64,000 bases of DNA from Croceicoccus sp. YJ47 (GTDB lineage: Bacteria; Pseudomonadota; Alphaproteobacteria; Sphingomonadales; Sphingomonadaceae), in NCBI RefSeq assembly GCF_016745095.1, contig NZ_CP067087.1, forward strand, positions 810,501 through 874,500. Reading direction: 5' to 3'. Every line of letters begins with the position of its first letter. Position 1 is the stretch's first letter. Made by a program: the position numbers and the translations under genes. Positions 44,451 to 52,549 of the stretch are shown piece by piece. Below the pieces are notes generated by a model. The model did no database searches and was not told the DNA's origin. It was given only the letters and a program-made list of their open reading frames with translations.

Positions 44451-45380
44451 GTGAGAAAGATACTGGCACTGGGAGCGCTAGCGATCGCTACGTCGCTTGC
44501 CGCCAAAAAATGGGTGAAATCCTCCCATCGAGAAGTCCGGGAAGGTTTCATTTCTGGTGAGCGCCACTTTGTCGACGTCGGCGGTATCGACATGTCGTGG
44601 GCGGAACATGGGGAAGGTGTACCCGTAATCCTGCTTCACGGCATACCCACGTCACCGGCGCTCTGGAGACACGTGGTTCCGCGCTTGTCGGGAGTACGCG
44701 CCCTTGCCTGGGAGATGGTCGGCTATGGCGATTCCATGGAGCAAGGCAAGGGCCGGGACATTTCGGTCGCTGCACAGGCCGACCACCTCAAGGCTTGGAT
44801 GAACGAGATCGGTCTAGAGAAGGCCGTAATCGTCGGCCATGACCTCGGCGGCGGCGTCGCCCAGATTTTCGCGGTCCGAAACCCGCACATGTGCAGCGGG
44901 CTATTCCTCACGAACGCGATCGGATATGATTCCTGGCCAATTCCGAGTGTGAAAGCGATGCGCGAGACCGGCGGGCTCGTCAAGCATCTCCCAGATTCCG
45001 CGTTCACCATGCTGTTACTGACGCTTCTCTTGCGCGGCCACGACCGGCTCGATGCGGCCCTCGAAGCCTGGCGGCATCATGCCAGAAAATATCTTGATCA
45101 TGGCGGGGCAGAGGCGATGGTTCGGCAGATCGACGCACTTGACGTGAATGATACCTTGGCTGTCTCCGACCAACTTTCATCACTCGGCATCCCGGCCAGG
45201 CTGGCCTGGGGCGAGGCTGACGGTTTTCAGAAGATCGAATATGGTGAGCGTTTCGCACGTGACCTTGGCGCGCCGCTCAAGAGAATCCCCGGGGGCAAGC
45301 ACTTTACCCCCGAGGATCATCCTGATGTCATCGCCGAGGAGATCATGGCACTTGTCAGGACCGCTCACCCGGAGGCCTAG
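44451..45380 (+). CDS. Haloalkane-dehalogenase-like alpha/beta hydrolase with an N-terminal signal/anchor
   Basis: A 309-residue protein. The GTG at 44451 gives a basic and hydrophobic leader (KILALGALAIATSLAAKKW), suggesting export or membrane anchoring, unusual for the family. The hydrolase core has HGIPTSPALWR near residue 63, the Asp nucleophile in VGHDLGGG near 128 and catalytic His in GKHFTPEDHP near 290. The HGxPTS-xLWR wording matches haloalkane dehalogenases, but substrate specificity is not certain. The haloacid-dehalogenase-like gene lies just upstream. Confidence 0.78.
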   Translation: MRKILALGALAIATSLAAKKWVKSSHREVREGFISGERHFVDVGGIDMSWAEHGEGVPVILLHGIPTSPALWRHVVPRLSGVRALAWEMVGYGDSMEQGKGRDISVAAQADHLKAWMNEIGLEKAVIVGHDLGGGVAQIFAVRNPHMCSGLFLTNAIGYDSWPIPSVKAMRETGGLVKHLPDSAFTMLLLTLLLRGHDRLDAALEAWRHHARKYLDHGGAEAMVRQIDALDVNDTLAVSDQLSSLGIPARLAWGEADGFQKIEYGERFARDLGAPLKRIPGGKHFTPEDHPDVIAEEIMALVRTAHPEA

Positions 45381-45434
45381 TTCCTGGCTCTCGTGCTTCA
45401 CGAGCTCCCACAGCGAACATTCCCACGCTTCAGT

Positions 45435-46010
45435 CTATTGGGGCGCGCTCCATTCGCGTGCCGCAAAGGCCTCGTCGACTTCCGTATGGAAAAGGTGATT
45501 GCTGTAATTGGAGATGACCTTCACGCTGATGGCGAGGATTATCCCGAGGATGTGGGTCTCGGAGTATCCCGCCTCCAGAAACGCCTTGGCCTGAGCAGGT
45601 GAGGGATTACCACGCGTTTCCGACATCACGCGGGTGAACTCGGCGAGCGCGCGCAGCTTGGGTTCGGGGATTTCCTGGTCGCTGCGGATCGCGTCGGTCA
45701 CTTCTGCCGGAACGCCGGACATGGTGTCGGCGAGCGTGCTGTGGGCAGCGACGCAATAATGGCACTCATTTGCGCGGCTGACCGCGAGAAGGATGACCTC
45801 CTGCTCGACGGAAGAAAAACCAGCGTCTTCGCGAAACTTGTCGTATCCGAAGCTGTAGGTCGCCAGCAGAGCCGGAAGATTGGCCATGCCGGCATACATG
45901 TTGGGGACCATGCCCATGGTCTTCTGCGCCTGTTTGAGCGGAGCGCTAACGGCTTCATCCGTATCGTCCGGAGTGCGTAGCGAAAGTTCGATCTGGTAAG
46001 TGTCTGACAT
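45435..46010 (-). CDS. AhpD-like peroxidase-related protein
   Basis: A 191-residue carboxymuconolactone-decarboxylase-family protein. The redox motif ECHYCVAAHS near residue 85 and GMVPNMYAGMANLPALLATYSFGYDKF near residue 33 match the 'uncharacterised peroxidase-related' group. ATG 46010 starts the natural N-terminus; the frame upstream of it is not conserved-looking. It lies 52 bp downstream of the flavodoxin-like gene and shares its SigF-type promoter. Confidence 0.85.
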   Translation of the reverse strand: MSDTYQIELSLRTPDDTDEAVSAPLKQAQKTMGMVPNMYAGMANLPALLATYSFGYDKFREDAGFSSVEQEVILLAVSRANECHYCVAAHSTLADTMSGVPAEVTDAIRSDQEIPEPKLRALAEFTRVMSETRGNPSPAQAKAFLEAGYSETHILGIILAISVKVISNYSNHLFHTEVDEAFAAREWSAPQ

Positions 46011-46062
46011 TGTCAGCTCCCGTGATATTGAAGGAAATGCGAAAAGGCTTGGCGCGTGGCCG

Positions 46063-46782
46063 CTAGCGGTATTCCGGATTGGGATGATCGAAATGGATGC
46101 CGGCTTCCCAAGCGTCCTTCTGGTTGCCCGGAGTGGGGTATCCACCCGCCTGCTTGAGCATCGCGGCCATATGCATCAGGTTCCACGCCATGAACGTCGT
46201 GTTCCGGCGGGTGAAATCGTTGTCGAGCCCGACTTTCCCATCGTCGCCGTAGGAAGGGCCGGGTCCCGCTTCGCCGATCCATCCGGCATCGGCCTGAGGG
46301 GGAACCACGTACCCCAGATGCTGGAGCGAATAGAGCATGTTCATCGCGCAGTGCTTGATGCCATCCTCGTTGCCCGTGATGATACAGCCCGCTGTCCGTC
46401 CGTAATAGACGTATTGCCCCCTCGCATTGGTTTCACCGCTGTATCCGTAGAGCCGTTCTATCGCACGGGTGCATATGGATGACTTGTCACCTAACCAGAT
46501 CGGCGTTCCGAGAACGAGTATGTCGGCGGCCAGGACCTTTTCCTGGATGGCGGGCCAGTCGTCGGCGTCCCACCCATGGTCACGCATATCGGGCTGAACT
46601 CCCGGCGCGATGTCGTAGTCGGCGAGGCGCAAGGATTGCGCGGCGACACCGTTCGCCTCCATGATCGTGATGGCATTATCCATCAGGAGCTGGGTGTGCG
46701 ATTGCTGGTCGGATCGCTTGAGGCTGCAGTTGAGAAAGAGGGCTGAAAGCCCCTGTCCGCTGAATTGGGTTTCGCCTGTCAT
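46063..46782 (-). CDS. NAD(P)H-dependent FMN reductase / flavodoxin-fold protein
   Basis: A 239-residue flavodoxin-fold protein. LFLNCSLKRSDQQSHT near residues 15-30 forms the FMN phosphate loop, LGTPIWLGDKSSICTRAIERL near residue 90 binds the isoalloxazine, and GRTAGCIITGNEDGIKHCAMN follows. Likely an NAD(P)H quinone or flavin reductase of the WrbA/iron-sulfur flavoprotein group without the Cys cluster. First gene of a two-gene operon under a SigF-type promoter 34 bp upstream. Confidence 0.85.
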   Translation of the reverse strand: MTGETQFSGQGLSALFLNCSLKRSDQQSHTQLLMDNAITIMEANGVAAQSLRLADYDIAPGVQPDMRDHGWDADDWPAIQEKVLAADILVLGTPIWLGDKSSICTRAIERLYGYSGETNARGQYVYYGRTAGCIITGNEDGIKHCAMNMLYSLQHLGYVVPPQADAGWIGEAGPGPSYGDDGKVGLDNDFTRRNTTFMAWNLMHMAAMLKQAGGYPTPGNQKDAWEAGIHFDHPNPEYR

Positions 46783-46815
46783 GGTAATCCTTGCTTATGA
46801 TGTGTCCTGGGCGGG

Positions 46816-46841
46816 TTCGTTCGCCCCGTCCGGTAAGTTAC
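46816..46841 (-). promoter_or_regulatory. SigF-type promoter (GTAACT variant) of the flavodoxin/AhpD operon
   Basis: On the minus strand GTAACT (46841-46836), 16 bases, then CGAA (46819-46816), 34 bp before the start at 46782. Only the last base of the -35 hexamer differs from GTAACC. It is arranged back-to-back with another copy on the plus strand. Confidence 0.65.
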
Positions 46842-46871
46842 ATCCGACGACATTTTTTGCGCCGTACCATT

Positions 46872-46897
46872 GTAACCACGCGCCTCTTTTGCACGAA
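46872..46897 (+). promoter_or_regulatory. SigF-type promoter of the small membrane protein gene
   Basis: GTAACC at 46872-46877, 16 bases, CGAA at 46894-46897, 81 bp upstream of ATG 46979. Divergent from the GTAACT copy on the other strand. Confidence 0.75.
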
Positions 46898-46978
46898 TAC
46901 CCCTGAATGAGCCCGCCTCGCCGAACGATCAGATACTGCGGTTGTGAAGGGCCATTTTGACAACAGGGGAGAACGATA

Positions 46979-47455
46979 ATGCGATCGCAATTTCATCTCG
47001 GCGGAGCGCTCAAGGCCTGTGTCATCGCGGCTGTGGTCTTCCTCATGGCCGAAATGGCCATGGTTGCCCTCATCGAGGGTCAGAGTCCGTTCGGCCCACC
47101 CCGCATGATGGCTGCGATCGTGATGGGCCGCGACGTGCTACCGCCACCTGCAACATTCGACCTGGGCATCATGATGGTGGCTATGATGGTGCATCTTGCT
47201 CTGTCCGTCGTCCTGGGGATCATCTGGGGCCTGATCCATTCGACCCTCGGACTTTCGAGATGGGTCGCCGTCGGCGTTGCGGCGGTGTTCGGCTTGCTTG
47301 TCTATGCCGTCAACTTCTACGGATTTACCGCCCTCTTTCCCTGGTTCGAGATGGCGCGCGGCACAGTAAGTGCAGTTGGCCATGCGATCTTCGGAATTGC
47401 ACTCGGGTGGGCCTACGGTGCCTATGTCTGCGAAAGCGATCAAGCACTCGCCTGA
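46979..47455 (+). CDS. Four-helix membrane protein of unknown function
   Basis: A 158-residue protein with four predicted helices (about residues 10-30, 62-84, 92-113, 128-148) and a loop containing PFGPPRMMAAIVMGRDVLPPP. Met-rich segments (GIMMVAMMVH) line one helix, which could suit a copper-related role, but this is inference. I do not recognise the family. AGGGGAG precedes the ATG. It stands alone under a SigF-type promoter and is convergent with the papain-like gene. Confidence 0.7.
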   Translation: MRSQFHLGGALKACVIAAVVFLMAEMAMVALIEGQSPFGPPRMMAAIVMGRDVLPPPATFDLGIMMVAMMVHLALSVVLGIIWGLIHSTLGLSRWVAVGVAAVFGLLVYAVNFYGFTALFPWFEMARGTVSAVGHAIFGIALGWAYGAYVCESDQALA

Positions 47456-47486
47456 TGCCCGAGGACAGGGTTGAATTTGCTTGGTA

Positions 47487-48129
47487 TTAGCAGCCCAACG
47501 AACGCGTGAGTGCGCTTAGACCGCGCGCGGATACTCTGCCCAGTTCACGTGTGATTTGCGGAAGTATGGGATAGCGGATCGATTGGAACGCGCGGGCGAC
47601 CAGCGTCGAGCAGATCGCCATAAAAGGCTCCCCGCTCCCGAGCGCCAGCATCCGTCTGCGCCATCCTGCCGGAACCGGAGGGGTAGGAAAGAGATAGCGA
47701 GCCAGATCGACCACATCGGCCAGATCGTCGGAATCGCCCACCCGTCCTAGCGCGAAATCCGTAACCGCCTTTATATCGTTTTCGTTCAATCCGACCGGAC
47801 GGCAGATACGTGTCTGAAAATTGCTAAACTGCGAAGGGCTGACAACGCGAACCCCTGCGATAGCATCGGCCTCGACGAAGCTGACCTCGCGTTCGGCGCT
47901 GGTATTCTCTGAGGCAACACACAGCGCAGCATGCGACCAAATCGACTGGGGTGAGGTATTTGATGGCCGTGCTGATTCGCTGCTGACCATCGACGAGAAG
48001 CACGTCGCTTGGTCTCAGTTCTCGCGCAAGAGCCATTTCGTCTGTCGGAACGCTAGCAAAGGGCGAGCGCGAGGGACCGGTAAGATAGCGTGCCAGCAGG
48101 CGCCCGATCATGCGCGAGAAGCGGGCCAT
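47487..48129 (-). pseudogene. YiiX-like permuted papain-fold hydrolase, frameshifted
   Basis: The first frame from ATG 48129 reads DVLLVDGQQRISTAIKYLT near residue 40, then breaks. The second frame resumes as QSIWSHAALCVA, which is the usual continuation of YiiX/YebB-like NlpC/P60 relatives (TQSxWSHAAL), and carries on with VEADAIAGVRV and LARYLFPTPP to 47487. Removing one base from the G run at 47948-47951 (C run on the coding strand) repairs a 213-residue protein. These enzymes are permuted papain-like amidases or thioesterases acting on lipid or peptide amides. Second gene of a pair with the CBS protein. Confidence 0.72.
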
Positions 48130-48131
48130 CG

Positions 48132-48585
48132 TCAGCTCGTCAGTGACAACATGCGCCCGCGGGCGATATTGCGCAGTACGCCGGCCTCGAGTCTGGCTTC
48201 CTCCAGCAGGGCCGCAACCAGATCGCCCAGGGAAACCAGGCCGGCGATCGCAAGGTCAGAACTGCGCACCACGCAGTGTCGGAACCGCTGACGCGTCATG
48301 GAGAGCATTACATCGCAAGCCTCCGCATCGCAGCTGCAGAACAGGACCTGACGCCGCATGAATATCAGAGCAGGAAGCTGCAAGGCGTGCGGTCCGCGCT
48401 GGGCAAGCCCCGCCATTAGTTCCTGCTGCGAGACGATTCCTTGTATGTCTGCCGGATTGCTTCCGACAATCCCGACCGATCCGATGCCTTCGTGGTGCAT
48501 TGTCGATACAGCCTCGGAGAGAGTTGCTTTCCCGCACAGTCCGAAAGTCGGTACCCTTGCGGTTCATGATTGCCGCGATTTTCAT
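48132..48585 (-). pseudogene. CBS-domain protein, frameshifted near its N-terminus
   Basis: From ATG 48585 the frame reads MKIAAIMNRKGTDFRTV and is then lost; another frame continues with LSEAVSTMHHEGIGSVGIVG, QGIVSQQELM and a second CBS repeat (MTRQRFRHCVVRSSDLAIAGLVSLGDLV) to 48132. Removing one base from the G run on the coding strand (plus-strand CCC at 48531-48533) joins them into about 150 residues with two CBS motifs, a domain that senses adenosyl nucleotides. A SigF-type promoter lies 35 bp upstream, and the papain-like gene begins just after its stop. Confidence 0.75.
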
Positions 48586-48619
48586 GCCATTTCTCCTGGC
48601 GATGTCCCCTGCCTTTCAA

Positions 48620-48645
48620 TTCGCGCCTCGGCGCCGCGGGGTTAC
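48620..48645 (-). promoter_or_regulatory. SigF-type promoter of the CBS/papain-like pair
   Basis: Minus-strand GTAACC (48645-48640), 16 bases, CGAA (48623-48620), 35 bp upstream of the CBS gene start at 48585. Confidence 0.75.
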
Positions 48646-48790
48646 AAACAACAGGTTCCTGGCTCCGGCCCATGAGCGGTGAGGAGCGCTTTTGCGTAAC
48701 TGTTTTTGGAAAAGGGGTGCGGGCACGGCGGTCGGGACCGCGTGCAATGGATTCCAATTTCTTGCTGGGGGTCGCTGAGGAACGAATAAG

Positions 48791-48859
48791 CCGGTGCCGA
48801 CGCATGCATCGACACCGGTCCAGGCTGGGAGGAAGATCTTGTTATGGTCCGCCCAGCCT
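48791..48859 (-). terminator. Double hairpin after bufA1
   Basis: Two hairpins stand directly downstream of the bufA1 stop: AGGCTGGG/CCCAGCCT (48822-48829 and 48852-48859) and an imperfect stem from CCGGTG to CACCGG (48791-48818), followed on the minus strand by CTTATTCGTTCC. Probably the terminator of the monocistronic bufA1 transcript. Confidence 0.5.
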
Positions 48860-48892
48860 CAAACTTCGCGGGCGGGAAATGCGAGTCGGTGC

Positions 48893-49177
48893 TTAGCGCT
48901 TGATGGGAGTGAGGGATCCCTTGCCCTTGGGGGTTTCGATCTTTACGCACGTACCCTTGGGAACGAGCTTCCAAGCGTTCCCCTGGTAGTCGCGGGTCGA
49001 GGTTCCGGCGCAGCTTGTACCAGGACCGGCGGCGCAGTCGTTCTCGCCAGCCTTGGCGACGCCGTAGCACTTTTCCATTTCCTGCTTCTGGGCGGCTGCT
49101 GGCGTCGCAGCCAGTCCGGCAGCCGCACTCGCTGCGAATGCGAGTCCGGCAATGCGGGCGATCGAGGTCTTGTTCAT
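48893..49177 (-). CDS. bufA1: Bufferin precursor, BufA1/DUF2282 type
   Basis: A 94-residue precursor peptide. A Sec signal peptide (about 29 residues, ending TPAAAQ) is followed by a short core with four cysteines: [17 protein letters not shown] and KGTCVK, the DUF2282 pattern. In characterised bufferin systems a DUF692 (MNIO) enzyme with a DUF2063 partner converts Cys residues to thiooxazole groups, and the exported peptide binds copper. Transcribed away from bufA2-bufB-bufC, each from its own SigF-type promoter. ATG 49177 follows GGAGAAT. Confidence 0.85.
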   Translation of the reverse strand: MNKTSIARIAGLAFAASAAAGLAATPAAAQKQEMEKCYGVAKAGENDCAAGPGTSCAGTSTRDYQGNAWKLVPKGTCVKIETPKGKGSLTPIKR

Positions 49178-49242
49178 TGTAATTCTCCACTCTCGGATGG
49201 GTCTCACGCACCGCACGGTAGCTCGTGGATGCTGTTTCCGGG

Positions 49243-49268
49243 TTCGGCGCGGCCGCTGCGAAGGTTAC
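49243..49268 (-). promoter_or_regulatory. SigF-type promoter of bufA1
   Basis: Minus-strand GTAACC (49268-49263), 16 bases, CGAA (49246-49243), 65 bp upstream of the bufA1 start. Confidence 0.8.
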
Positions 49269-49291
49269 ACAAAAATGTCTTTCGGGCTGCT

Positions 49292-49317
49292 GTAACCTGG
49301 AGCAGCCTGGCAGCGAA
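49292..49317 (+). promoter_or_regulatory. SigF-type promoter of bufA2-bufB-bufC
   Basis: GTAACC at 49292-49297, 16 bases, CGAA at 49314-49317, 49 bp upstream of bufA2. The two divergent -35 elements are only 23 bp apart. Confidence 0.8.
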
Positions 49318-49366
49318 CTGGGGATGTGCGCCGCATCGAGCGCTGCGTGCATCAGGGAGAATTCTC

Positions 49367-49657
49367 ATGCGACACAATGGTCTCAAGACAGCATCAATCG
49401 CGGCAGCAGCCGCAGCATTTGCGATTTCCGCCGTTCCCGCATTCGCCGTCGACCCGCCGGCCTACAGCCAGGGCCGGGCACTGAACGCCGAAGACACGGT
49501 GCATTGTTATGGCATCAACAGCTGCAGGGGTACTGCGGACTGCGCGACCGCCCTTCACGAATGCAAGGGTCAGAACGCTTGCAAGGGGCAGGGTTTCAAG
49601 GCCCTCAATGCTGGCGAATGCCTTTCTAAGGGCGGAACTATCGGCGATCTTGGCTGA
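49367..49657 (+). CDS. bufA2: Bufferin precursor, BufA2 type
   Basis: A 96-residue precursor with a Sec signal peptide (about 27 residues, ending VPAFA) and a core holding six cysteines: HCYGINSC, ADCATALHEC, CKGQNACKGQGF and GECLSKGG. The repeated CxGxNxCxG wording is that of BufA2-type bufferins. Substrate for the MNIO enzyme encoded next; after export it should bind copper in the periplasm. AGGGAGA precedes ATG 49367. First gene of bufA2-bufB-bufC. Confidence 0.85.
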   Translation: MRHNGLKTASIAAAAAAFAISAVPAFAVDPPAYSQGRALNAEDTVHCYGINSCRGTADCATALHECKGQNACKGQGFKALNAGECLSKGGTIGDLG

Positions 49658-49772
49658 TCAATTCCCTGTCTCGTGCGGAATGTTTCGCGCGGGCTGCGGT
49701 CCGGGACCCGGATTACCTCGTCCCCCCAACCCCAACGGGTGCCGGACCGCTTCTTTTGTCGAGAGATCGGAT

Positions 49773-50609
49773 GTGAGCAAAATCGAACCATTTGCAGGAT
49801 ATGGTCTCGGGTTGAGGTCGACGCACTATCGCGATTTTCTCGAACGGGAGGTGCCGGTCGATTTTGTCGAGGTCATCTCCGAAAATTACATGGTCGATGG
49901 CGGCAAGCCCTTGCGGATCTTGCGCCAGATGCGTGAGCGATATCCTGTCGCTCTGCACGGCGTTTCGCTGTCGGTCGGCTCTGCGGACGGCATCGACCCC
50001 GAATATCTGGCCAGGCTGGCCCAGCTTGCCGAGATGATCGAGCCGTTGTGGGTGTCCGACCACCTGTGCTGGACTCGTACAAGCGCACATAACAGCCACG
50101 ACCTCCTGCCGCTGCCGCTTACCCGGGAAGCGATGCAGGTGGTGTGCGACAACATCGACCAGGCGCAGCAAACGCTCGACCGGCCGATGCTGTTCGAAAA
50201 TCCTTCCAGCTATCTCTCGTTTCCCGAAGACGAGATGCCCGAATGGGTCTTTCTGTCCGAAATGAGCCGCAGGACCGGCTGTTACCTGCTGCTCGACATC
50301 AACAATGTCTATGTCAGTGCCCGCAACCACGGGTTCGATCCTGCGGACTATCTCGATGGAATTCCTGCCGACCGAGTACGCCAGATCCATCTGGCGGGAC
50401 ATACCCCGGGCGAAATCCTGATCGATACCCATGACCGCCCCGTCTGCGATGCCGTCTGGGAACTATACGAACGGGCTATGCGAGACCTTGGATCGGTTGC
50501 CGTGATGATTGAGCGGGACGATGCGATTCCGGAGCTGGACGATCTTCTCGGCGAGCTGGACCGAGCCCGGCATTGTGTCGCACCTGTCGTGTCCCGAGCC
50601 TGCGGATGA
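49773..50609 (+). CDS. bufB: MNIO-family bufferin maturase (DUF692)
   Basis: A 278-residue TIM-barrel multinuclear non-haem iron oxidase. Metal-ligand motifs of the family are clear: HGVSLSVGS near residue 56, SDHLCW near 92, ENPSSYL near 140, LLDINNVYVSARNHG near 173, IHLAGH near 205 and DTHDRPV near 217. With iron and O2 it modifies precursor cysteines. The GTG at 49773 is the probable start; upstream sequence in the same frame overlaps bufA2 and is unrelated. Stop overlaps bufC by ATGA. Confidence 0.93.
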   Translation: MSKIEPFAGYGLGLRSTHYRDFLEREVPVDFVEVISENYMVDGGKPLRILRQMRERYPVALHGVSLSVGSADGIDPEYLARLAQLAEMIEPLWVSDHLCWTRTSAHNSHDLLPLPLTREAMQVVCDNIDQAQQTLDRPMLFENPSSYLSFPEDEMPEWVFLSEMSRRTGCYLLLDINNVYVSARNHGFDPADYLDGIPADRVRQIHLAGHTPGEILIDTHDRPVCDAVWELYERAMRDLGSVAVMIERDDAIPELDDLLGELDRARHCVAPVVSRACG

Positions 50610-51382
50610 TGTCTCTGCGCGAAAGGCAATCCCGGTTCCTGCTCGAGCTGACAGAGCAGGCCGCAACGTCTGAGCCGGGAGACCGGCAGCGTGATATGCG
50701 CATGGATATCTACCGCAACAACTATCGTTCGGCCGTGATCGAGGCGCTGGAGAGCGCGTTCGAACGCACGGCGCGGCTGGCCGGACGCAATGCTTTCCGG
50801 CAGGCCGCAATTCACCACGTCATCGAACATCCTCCTACGAGCTGGACTCTCGATCTAGTGGGCGAGCATTTTCCCCGAACCTGCCGCAGTCTTTTCGCCG
50901 CCGATCCAGACGTTGCGGAGATCGCGTGGCTCGAATGGGCGATGGCGCGGGCCTTCACCTCGCGCGATGCAAGCGTGATGACTTTCGAACGGTTTGCCGC
51001 CGGAACAGCTTTGTACGACGAGGACGGCTGGGCCAATCTCGGCCTGAAGTTCCTTCCCGGAACCGAGATCGCGACAACTAACTTCGATTTGCCGCAGCTA
51101 TGGCGTTCGCTCCAACCCGATGAGCAGGGTGCCGCATTGCATCGGCTAGTCGAGGCTGCGTCCATCGTGGTCTGGCGTGAAGCGGAAACACCCGTGTTCA
51201 AAAGCCTGTCTGGTGAAGAAGGGCGCTGCCTGGAGAAAATGATCGCAGGCAAAAGGTTCGAGAAGATATGCGCCTGGCTGGGTCGCCGGCATGACAAGGA
51301 CGAGGCGGCGCATCGGGCCGGGTCCATGTTGCGGCACTGGCTCGACCTTGGCCTCGTGGAGGGTATTGTAAGAGAAGGCTGA
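50606..51382 (+). CDS. bufC: MNIO partner protein (DUF2063, HvfC/BufC N-domain)
   Basis: A 258-residue protein. The N-terminal DUF2063 domain shows RMDIYRNNYRSAVIEALESAFERTARLAG near residues 34-62 and FRQAAIHHVIEHPPTSWTLDLVGEHF near 66-91; it delivers or recognises the precursor leader for the DUF692 enzyme. The C-terminal part (LKFLPGTEIATTNFDLPQLW) is the usual second domain. ATG 50606 overlaps the bufB stop. No DoxX-type bufD follows it; the DoxX gene at 32239 may supply that role. Confidence 0.9.
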   Translation: MMSLRERQSRFLLELTEQAATSEPGDRQRDMRMDIYRNNYRSAVIEALESAFERTARLAGRNAFRQAAIHHVIEHPPTSWTLDLVGEHFPRTCRSLFAADPDVAEIAWLEWAMARAFTSRDASVMTFERFAAGTALYDEDGWANLGLKFLPGTEIATTNFDLPQLWRSLQPDEQGAALHRLVEAASIVVWREAETPVFKSLSGEEGRCLEKMIAGKRFEKICAWLGRRHDKDEAAHRAGSMLRHWLDLGLVEGIVREG

Positions 51383-51497
51383 CAGCTCCTTTGCCTGGGG
51401 AACGTTCCGATTGGAATCATTTGCGGTGGCCCTGCTTCAGGAACAATCGGAACTGCGTCCCGTAGCTTCCTCAAGACACGTATTTGAGGAAAATCCC

Positions 51498-52010
51498 ATG
51501 AGCAAGATCAAGGCTGGCGCTTCCTTTCCTTCTTTTTCCTGGCCCAAGACAACTGGCGAGACCGTCACTCCGGCAGATCACGGAGGGTGGCGCTTCCTGA
51601 CGATATACCGCGGCAAGCACTGTCCCTTGTGCAAGCAATATCTCACCGAACTTAACGGTATGCAGGAAGACTTCAAAGCGGCGGACATCTCAGTCTGGGC
51701 CCTCTCCGCCGATCCGCTGGAACGAGCGCGGTCGCAAGCCGAAGAGGAGGGCTGGACCATTCCCATACTGGCTGAATTGACCGAGGATCAGATGCGGGCC
51801 ATGAGACTGTATATTTCTTCCCCGCGTTCAGCCGACGAGACTGACCGCAACTTCGCCGAACCGGCAACCTTCGTGATCAATCCGCAAGGTGAAATACAGA
51901 TAGTCGATATCTCCAACGCACCTTTTTCACGGCCGGATCTCACTGGCATTCTTAAGGGCATTCGCTTCGTTGCTGCAAAGGATTATCCGATCCGGGGCAT
52001 TGTTGAATGA
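51498..52010 (+). CDS. Peroxiredoxin-like (AhpC/TSA) protein
   Basis: A 170-residue thioredoxin-fold protein. IYRGKHCPLCKQYLTEL near residues 36-52 replaces the usual PxxxTxxC with a CPLC motif, as in the 'redoxin/peroxiredoxin-like' group, so it may act as a thiol reductase rather than a classical peroxidase. Cytosolic, no signal. It stands 115 bp after bufC; no GTAACC-N16-CGAA site is in the gap, although two GGAAC elements are. Confidence 0.85.
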   Translation: MSKIKAGASFPSFSWPKTTGETVTPADHGGWRFLTIYRGKHCPLCKQYLTELNGMQEDFKAADISVWALSADPLERARSQAEEEGWTIPILAELTEDQMRAMRLYISSPRSADETDRNFAEPATFVINPQGEIQIVDISNAPFSRPDLTGILKGIRFVAAKDYPIRGIVE

Positions 52011-52549
52011 CAGCTGCGCGCGGTTGCATTCCTGATCCCGGAGCTTGGGGTTGTTAATCGTCTCGTTCAATCAAAAGGATTGAACCGCAGGCTGCCGGTT
52101 CGATATTCGCAATTGCTCGGCCCGTGCATCTGGCAGGGGTTCTGCGGTGTGAATTTACTGCATTCCTTCTTCCCCATGTGGGGGGCTCGGACTTTTCGTA
52201 CAGGTGGAGGATCACTTAGCCGTCAACGTCTCACGCGATGATCGCCAAAGCCAGACGTCTTCAAGAGGCGCATGTGAACTCCTCCAGCTCTTCAAGGCTC
52301 GAACGATTGGTCGACAGACGTTAGCGCTTCGAAATGGGCCACGGTGATCGCCATGGCCGTGGGCTGAACTGCGAGGACGCCCCCTGGGGAGCTGGCCGAA
52401 TCTTTTTAACCCGACCTTGCCGTTTCCGCTTTGCATCGCTGGTGACTGAAGCGGACCGCCACTTGTGGACGTTGACGTTGGCAGACTGTCTTGAAATAGC
52501 GTTTTTAAGCACCTTTCTGACATAGCAAGCGCGGTGCTTTCTGCGGAAG
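52011..52549. other. Gene-free stretch with one inverted repeat
   Basis: About 540 bp with no frame of coding character. The only structure seen is a perfect 8-bp hairpin GTTCAATC/GATTGAAC (52065-52085), which may end the peroxiredoxin transcript although no T run follows. The rest may be the relic of a lost gene. Confidence 0.45.

Noticed and set aside
51390-51497. A SigF-type or EcfG-type promoter for the peroxiredoxin-like gene
   Set aside because: GGAAC elements occur, but none has CGTT at the right spacing, and no GTAACC-N16-CGAA is present.
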